Assembly (NCBI RefSeq): GCF_024868665.1 | Contig: NC_079893.1 | Location: 8,788,907 to 8,852,906 of the forward strand | DNA: 64,000 nt | Reading direction: 5' to 3' | Origin: Triplophysa rosa | Lineage: Eukaryota; Chordata; Actinopteri; Cypriniformes; Nemacheilidae | In this document: positions 57,565 to 64,000 of the stretch, one piece after another | How positions within the stretch are numbered: the stretch's first letter is position 1 | Layout of the letters: each line of letters starts with the position of its first letter | The notes under the pieces: generated by a model | The model's database searches: none | Told to the model about the DNA's origin: nothing | Seen by the model: the letters and a program-made list of their open reading frames with translations, nothing else | Position numbers and translations under genes: made by a program

Positions 57565-58394
57565 TTACATTAAGTGATATTGTGAACAAGGCATGCACTT
57601 GCATTATATATTTTTGCTGTTGAAGTGTAGACAGAGGCAAAAAGACAAAGGCAGAATGTATTCCATGTCCCCGAGTGCCTCAGTATTGATCCTGCAATAG
57701 TTCAGAATTCAACACTGTGGTAAACAGTCCCAAAAGAGATCTACAGTACCATCTCATGAATTTGTATGATTCAATTCCCTATGTGCTAATATTGATCTGT
57801 TATTTTAGATGGCCTATAATCTAAGTATTCCAATGTAGAATTGAAGACTGGCAGGTGGAAATGCAAGATAATTCATATAATTTCTTCGGTTAACAATGGC
57901 TTTAATCTTTTTTAAAGTTGTGATGTGTACCAATGGAAATATTTACAAGACGCTGTTCATTTAGAGATGGGTAAACACACACAAGCACTTTTGTTGGAGT
58001 ACTGCTTTAGCCAAATGCTAACATTTTTAAAGGTTAAGTGTGTAATTTTATGTCAGTTAAAAAAAATTCTACAGTCCCAGTTTAAGGTGAAGCCGTAAAT
58101 ACCAACGACGAGCGCAAACATTAGTTAATAGTGTTGGGTGATTCATTTAATTAGCCTACTCCCAAAATATTTGCGTCTGAAGAGGTAACTCCTAAGCATA
58201 TACAATAAGGTCAGTCGCAAAAACAGCTTTGTCCACGCCTTTTCAGCGCTAATTTTCAATGCGTGTCTTTAGTAAATGCCAACAGTCATTTTTTATAGCC
58301 ATAACAGACGTTTGCGTTGTCGCAAGCTGTTAGTAAATCTGGTCCATAGAGTCTTTAATGGTAAATTACTGTTAAAAGATCATGTGTTAACACC
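57565..58394. other. Non-coding DNA
   Basis: Nothing recognised. Confidence 0.5.
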
Positions 58395-58910
58395 CAGGTA
58401 AAAAAAGTGCATTGAATTCAGTTCAATTCAATTTATTTATATAGCGCTTTTCACAATGTGCATTGTTCCAAAGCAGCTTTACAGGAGCAAATAAGAAAAA
58501 AAAGACAAAACACATAAAGGTAAAACACAGCACAGCGCATGGTGTTTATAGACCAAGCAAGATCATTCTAATAATAATATCTAATAAATAAATGCAGTCT
58601 CCCGGTGAGCAAGCCAACACTGCTCTGCTGTGGCGAGGAAACCAAACTCCAATGATGAATAAATGGAGAAAAAAAACCTCGGGAGAAACCAGGCTCAGCC
58701 GGGAGGGCCAGATCTCCTCTGACGTGTTATAGCTGCACTCAGTGACCCCGACCAAAAGCCACCGAGCAAACGTCCACGAAGAACAGGGAGAGCCCATCCA
58801 GCCACGACCCAGGAAGCCCCAGCTGCCGAAACCGTGCAGGTCCAACCTGGTCCCATTCCGCGATCGACACCAGACAAAAGAGGAACAACCAGGGAAAAAT
58901 AGTAATGGCA
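58395..58910. repeat. Common teleost dispersed repeat (TTTATTTATATAGCGC type)
   Basis: Contains TTTATTTATATAGCGCTTTT, CCAAAGCAGCTTTACAGGAG and GGGAGAAACCAGGCTCAGCC, words very common in teleost genomes. Minus-strand frames over it (for example 58546-58911) are repeat by-products. Confidence 0.8.
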
Positions 58911-59845
58911 TAATGTAACTTTATTCCTCTGTTGTCCGACATCGACCACAAAACAAGACTAAACCAGACCCACACAGCCCCAACAAATGAAACCCCCCAA
59001 ACCACAACCAACAAGGTTGGAGGATCTAAGGAGGAGTCAGAAAGCTTCCAAACCTTAATTTGAGTTTTTGGGGAAAATGGAGGTCCTACAAATATTAAAC
59101 TACTTGAAGGTAATTAATGGCAGAATTTTCATTTTTGGTCAGAGATCCCCTTTAAATTACCCAGTACTTTCTAAGGTAAGTACACTGTAAGTACACTATA
59201 GGTACACGTACTGTAAAATAAAGTGCAACCATTAAAATTATCAGTACTGTATATACTAAGTCAGAATGCGCTGATATAACATGTATGCCTTGGGTCGATC
59301 ATACATTCAGAGGCCGATGACTCCTTTACTCTTCTCTGTTCATCTATTGACATGTCTTCGGTCCACATCTCTTCATGAAACCTGCTCCAAAAGACTTTGC
59401 CTGTACTTACCGACTGGCCCGCATCCTTCGCACATACCTCTGAGTATCCATTTTTTTGAGCCGCCCGATGCTAGTGTCTAGTGACAACACTTTTTCTCTT
59501 ACAGTTGAGTGATTGAGTTGGTAACCATCTTGTATAATGTTACTGGGTCAAAATTAACTACATGAATGTAAACGTATGCCACAAAAAAAGTGTATCTTTG
59601 GATACAAAGTCATAGCCAGCCATGTATTCAAATGAGTTCACTAACATCACAGAGTTTACTGGTATTTTGGTTGTTATGTGTAAATGGTATCCTATACTGG
59701 TAAAAAGATAAAACATCAATGCTTGAGCAAACCACATCTTTATTTCTTTATTATGGTAATTTCACACTAGTTTACCATTATGTGCCACCAGTGCATAAAA
59801 AAGCACACACCGTTTCTATTTTTATTTGACTGTCTAAGCACACAT
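58911..59845. other. Non-coding DNA
   Basis: 59110-59155 is a right-arm scrap of the palindromic family (GCAGAATTTTCATTTTTGGT). The 66-codon frame at 59281-59481 has no family features. Confidence 0.45.
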
Positions 59846-60160
59846 TTATACTTTAAAGGGATATTCCACCCCAAAATTCTGTCATGAATTACCCTCAAGT
59901 TATTCCAAACCTGCATGAATTACATTGTTCTGTTGAACACAAAAATATTTGAAAGAATGTTAGCAACTGACAGTTCTGGGGCACCATTGACTACCATAAT
60001 AGGACAAATTATTGTATAATTTTTTTTGTTTTGTTGAACACAAAAGAAGATATTTTTAAGAATGTAGGAAAGCAAACAGTTCTGGGGAACCTTTGACTAC
60101 CATTTTATTTTCTTCTACTATGGTAGTCAATGATGTCCCAGAACTGTCAGTTGGGGTGAC
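59846..60160. repeat. Palindromic cyprinid element with hairpin centre
   Basis: Starts TTTAAAGGGATATTCCACCC. It has GAACACAAAAGAAGATATTT and ATTGACTACCATAATAGGAC, and then turns at ACTACCATTTTATTTTCTTC and TACTATGGTAGTCAATGATG, the inverted centre. The far right arm is lost. Confidence 0.82.
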
Positions 60161-62038
60161 CTGGGGTAGGCAGCAAAGTTGCATGTTGGTGGGCTGGTGG
60201 ATTTATAATGACATGGAGGAATTCCACCACAAAAAAAAATGTTTCCCCTTCTTGTCATCTTGCAACCACTAGAACCTAACATGTACAAACATGTCAATTC
60301 TGTTTACAGTTTGATGATCTTCTAATTGAACAGAACATTCATGCAGTAATCAAGCTACATTAATCAAAACAACCCTGTGACATTTAGCTAATTGGAATGA
60401 AATTTCTCTCGACTCGCAATTCGCAGACAGTAAGCAAAAAGACAAAGAGAACAAATTACTGGGGAAGTTCATGGTTTAACATTTGAGTGCTTTAGCATCT
60501 GACTGGATGATGGATGGAGTTCGATTCCAGAGCTTGGTGAAGTGTCCGTTTAAATAAATGTGGGGATGTAAGTAGCTTTTAATAATGCCAAGTGATGTGG
60601 GATTAAGTGCATGTGCATAGCAGCAAAGAATCAAAAGGAAACATGTAAGAGTAATCCTTCACATATTTTAAGTTGTCTGCTTAAATGCAAAAAGATATGA
60701 GGTGATGCTTTATGGAGACTCGAAGGTGGGGTTAAATTTAACCTTACAGTGGTCTTCATTAAGCAGACACTTTCTTAAATGACTCTGTGATCCATTTTTC
60801 TTACAGGGCCAATCCCTGCATTATCTAGAGTTAAATGGCTTGCTCAAGGGCACCATGCTGGTAGCCCATAAATCGCCCATAAATACCACACATTAACCAC
60901 AAACTATAATGAAACTCCAGCAAAAACATTAACCTTTGCAGATTTGTACCCGAAGAAGACTGAAAAAGACCAGAAAGCGATTCAAGGGATGTCTGGTCCA
61001 CCAGCACATTTCCATCATCAACCAGGTTGGAAATTCAAGATGGTCTTTTCAAAACCAATGCATTCAATCCATCAGTCTTTATTCCTACAGCACCTGCTGT
61101 TCACACTAACACACACCGACTCACACATACACTTGTACTGACATGCGCTGACACCATCGGCCGACAGATACCTTGAAATAATATAATATCTGAAATAAGA
61201 TTCATGTAGCAGATGTTCTCAGGCTCTGCAAGCTTGACCTCACAGAAGGTCAGCATCCCAAACACTAGTCGAGGTGTTGAATGATTCATCACTGTCTCTG
61301 TGTTATAGACTCTGAACAATTGGTTCCTCAGTTGGTCTGAGCAAGAACAAGCACTGGTGTGGCAGGACGTCTGAGTATCTCCAGCCCAAAGATAGCATTG
61401 AGTAATTGGTGTACCAGCTGAGCGAGGCTGATTCTGAAGAGAATGGATAAACTGATGTCTCAGAATGGCTCCGATTGTTTGTCTTAGCTTGCTGTGACCT
61501 CCAGTTGTTCCTAAGAAAAAGCTGATCAGTATAAAACCCACAAAGTTAAAGAACAGTAGAGATCTGTTGTGGGTTGAGTTCTGGACCCACATGGCTTTGA
61601 ATTGGAATTAAAGCACTAGATGAGTCACGCTAGAAGATATATTTGTGTGTGAGGGGATTCTCCACAGGGAATGCAGAAGGGCAGATTATGAGATTTTCTT
61701 CTCTCCCTCACTTTTTAGAATGAGACAATCTTCCCATCTAGACTGAGAGTGATGTGTGAATTTCTTAATTATCTTTCTCAGCGTAAATCCATCTGAACCG
61801 CTGTCTCTGGTGGGATCTAAACCAAGAATCCTTTCTTTCATGTCGGTGAAAATCTCTAATTTCATTATGTTCCATTAAAGGGACGGTGCACCAACTCAGC
61901 ATTCTGCATCAAAGGTAAATATTTAAACATGAAGTTAGCTTGTTAAGCAGACAGGAACTCAAATTAACGAAATGTTGTGCTGAAACAGCACCTTCTGATG
62001 TCAACAGACTCCTACAGTTCTGCACCTTTGTTCACAGT
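60161..62038. other. Non-coding DNA with one unexplained ORF
   Basis: The minus-strand frame at 61101-61592 has 163 codons, starts MWVQNSTHNRS, and has a hydrophobic stretch near residues 12-28 and several cysteines. It is the longest unexplained frame in the desert, but no family is recognised, no splice or promoter context is visible, and it may be chance. 61590-61860 is repeat-poor. Confidence 0.35.
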
Positions 62039-62653
62039 CAGGGCCGGTTCTAAACATTTGGAGGTCCTAGGCAAAATTTATTTTGGAGGTCCCTCACAGC
62101 ACCCCCAATATTTTATTACACTGTAAAAATTTACAATTTTAACAAGTTAATGATATTATTAAAAAGTCTGTTTCAATTTGAGATTGCTCTAAAGCGAAGC
62201 GGAGATACCGACTGTTTACTTTCATTTAAGACACAACGGACTGTTTTCATGTGTTTTTGACATGACCTTGTATTTCACAGCACATAAAACACGATAGAGA
62301 ACTTGCTTGTAGCCTTGCGCTGTTTGAGAACTGGCGTCTGTGCGCGCACTTCAAGTGAGGAATCGATAGAAAGTTTAAATGGGCAAGCGTTTTAAAACGA
62401 GTAAAAATCATTTTCTTGTGATGACAAACAATGCCAAAGACTGTAAAAGAGATATGTAGCCTTATGCTACATGTGAGGACAAGTGCGTGCAGCCAAGACC
62501 CAAGACTCTGCGTATATGCTTTTGAAACACTGTTGCAGTAGTTTGATGTTATGTGTGTCGAAGTTGGAGACACGTTACAGTTATGGGAGGCCCCACCTCC
62601 AAGCCTGATGCCCTAGGCAACTGCCTGCTCTGCCTATAGGTAGCGCCAGCCTG
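62039..62653. mobile_element. hAT-like element, 615 bp, with perfect 8-bp target duplication
   Basis: Left end CAGGGCCGGTTCTAA and right end TAGGTAGCGCCAGCCTG are imperfect inverted repeats. TTCACAGT flanks it exactly at 62031-62038 and 62654-62661. No transposase frame. The near-end words GGTCCTAGGCAAAA and GCCCTAGGCAACTG repeat the same theme in opposite halves. Confidence 0.9.
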
Positions 62654-62929
62654 TTCACAGTTTCCATGTCTTGTTTTTCAGATTACATCAGTGCTGTTTA
62701 GCTATTCAGACTACAAAAAATTTACTCCATTCTAGTGAGCCTGAGTTTTATGCAATGACACTTTAGATGTAGCTTCAGTGATACTTTTTTACACTCTGTA
62801 GTGTCTAACGTAATATTTAGGCAGACCAATATTTATCCAAAGAAACTTACAGTGCTGCACACATTTGGGAAGGTATCAATTAAAACATTATTACACTCTT
62901 TACAAAAGCTGTTTCAAAAGCTTCGATGC

Positions 62930-63056
62930 CATAGAAGAACCTTTTGGTTACATAAAGAACCTTTAACATCTGAAGTACCTTTATGTTTCACAAAAGGTTC
63001 TTTGTGGCAAAAAAAGGTTCTTCAGATTATAAAAAAGTAAAAAATGGATGGTTCTT
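62930..63056. repeat. Fragment of the AAAGGTTCTT miniature family
   Basis: GAAGAACCTTTTGGTTACAT, CACAAAAGGTTCTTTGTGGC and GGTTCTTCAGATTATAAAAA match the interior of 17490-17727 in reverse orientation. The ends are missing. Confidence 0.7.
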
Positions 63057-63321
63057 TCATGGCCGTAGCCAGCAATGAGGTAACCGAGGTCCGGACCTCA
63101 TTAATTTTTCAAATTAAAAAATAAAATATGAAGCTCTGAATGAATAATCAGCAGTTTAAAACTCTTCTGAGTATCTATTACTTGTCATTTGTTCCCCCGT
63201 CCACCTTAATTAAACCTTCTGTTCACTCCAGTTTTGTCTGTGGCATCGTCCTTCAGTCCAGTGTTGTTGCAGAAGACCTGACCAACACCTACGATGTACA
63301 CACTGTATCCGGACCTGGACA

Positions 63322-63969
63322 TTGACATATTCTCTCCAGAGACCCAGCTCATGTATGAGATATGTGGAGGATTTTGCTGAGGCGTGCAAACTGGTGAGTT
63401 TGAGCGACCTCAGTTTGAGCCATTTGTTTCTGTCTGGGATGGATGATGAGTTCCTCGCTCTCATCATGCTTCCCGACGTAGATGAATACCCCCTAGAGGA
63501 TTTTCTCAACCTAGTCCTCCAGGCTACGGGGTGTGACATCTGTGTCGAGGAAAGTGATGAGAGTGGGTATAGTAATCGTCCAGTCCCAGCCGTAAATGGG
63601 GGGCCTGTTCCGGCTCACCTGGAATGCAGTCCTCCACAGCCCCGCGATCCACACCCGAGCTCCACCGAACCCACTCTCCCGAGCCTCCCCTCAGTAACCC
63701 TTAAAAGTCGGCTCGTCGCAGCGCACGCAACCGGCGTTCTCGCCGCAGGGCCGCAGAGCTCAGCCCCGAAGCCTCTCCAGAGCCTGTCACCCCGGCAACA
63801 CCATCACGGCCATGGCAGCCATCAGCCCATGCTCCCCCGGCAACACCATCACGGCAGCCATCAGCCCCTGCTTACCCGGCAACACCATCATGGCCACGGC
63901 GGCTGTGGTAGTTCCCAGCTGCCCCAGACCCTAGCCTCCCGAGGTCCCGGCATTGCCCTTGCCGCCTGA
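63322..63969 (+). pseudogene. Retroelement gag-like frame near window edge
   Basis: The block from about codon 14 (RYVEDFAEACKLVSLSDLSL, then SGMDDEFLALIMLPDVDEYP and LEDFLNLVLQATG) resembles the capsid-type gag of fish LTR retrotransposons, which begins Y-V-E-x-F and has the L-E-x-F/Y-(I/L) pattern. The preceding sequence (ETQLMYEIC frame) is in another phase, indicating a frameshift at the join. After residue 80 the frame becomes Pro/Ser- and then His/Gln-rich over about three imperfect copies of CCCGGCAACACCATCACGG (63790-63900). It stops at 63967-63969. Any protease or polymerase would lie beyond the window. I see no LTR to its left. Confidence 0.6.
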
Positions 63970-64000
63970 ACTGCCAGATCCCCCTAGACCTTCATGCCGG

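Overview
The window is vertebrate nuclear DNA, almost certainly from a ray-finned fish and most likely a cyprinid. It has short exons with consensus GT-AG introns, long gene-free stretches, many CA/GA microsatellites, and dense small DNA transposons of types I know from zebrafish and carp-like genomes. The species call is inference from repeat content. No prokaryotic features, rRNA, tRNA or CRISPR array were seen.

Layout. (1) 1-5.2 kb holds two genes on the minus strand. The window opens inside asah1 (acid ceramidase), whose first three coding exons lie at 49-768. Upstream of it is a complete nine-exon frg1 gene (1780-5194, 256 residues); all nine exons join in frame. A dispersed repeat with long CA/TG tracts sits in frg1 intron 2, and the splice donor of coding exon 2 is the edge of that TG tract. 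(2) 5.2-9.9 kb holds microsatellites, two dispersed repeats and some apparently single-copy DNA. (3) 9.92-13.44 kb is a decayed DIRS-like (tyrosine recombinase) retrotransposon on the minus strand. It keeps split inverted terminal repeats, an internal complementary region, a broken gag, a stub of RNase H and a broken recombinase; reverse transcriptase is gone. (4) 13.4-63 kb is a gene desert. It carries hAT-like elements (five with perfect 8-bp target duplications), a hAT-like element with a CAGGGGTCGGCAA end, a P-element-like miniature element with a THAP-like start, Tc1/mariner-like elements, a TTAA-bounded element and several copies of a palindromic cyprinid repeat. A very young LTR retroelement (40608-42495) has two 521-bp LTRs that look identical. 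Between these lie low-repeat stretches that look like conserved non-coding sequence, and one orphan exon-like ORF near 36.65 kb. (5) 63.3-64 kb begins a gag-like retroelement reading frame near the window edge.

The two genes act in unrelated processes: lysosomal ceramide hydrolysis and a nuclear RNA-associated role. I see no operon-like or system-like gene set. The most interesting biology is how mobile DNA has shaped the locus: the repeat-supplied splice donor of frg1, the readable DIRS integration footprint and the young non-autonomous LTR element. I did not find an obviously new molecular system, and the conserved-element calls are impressions that need alignment.
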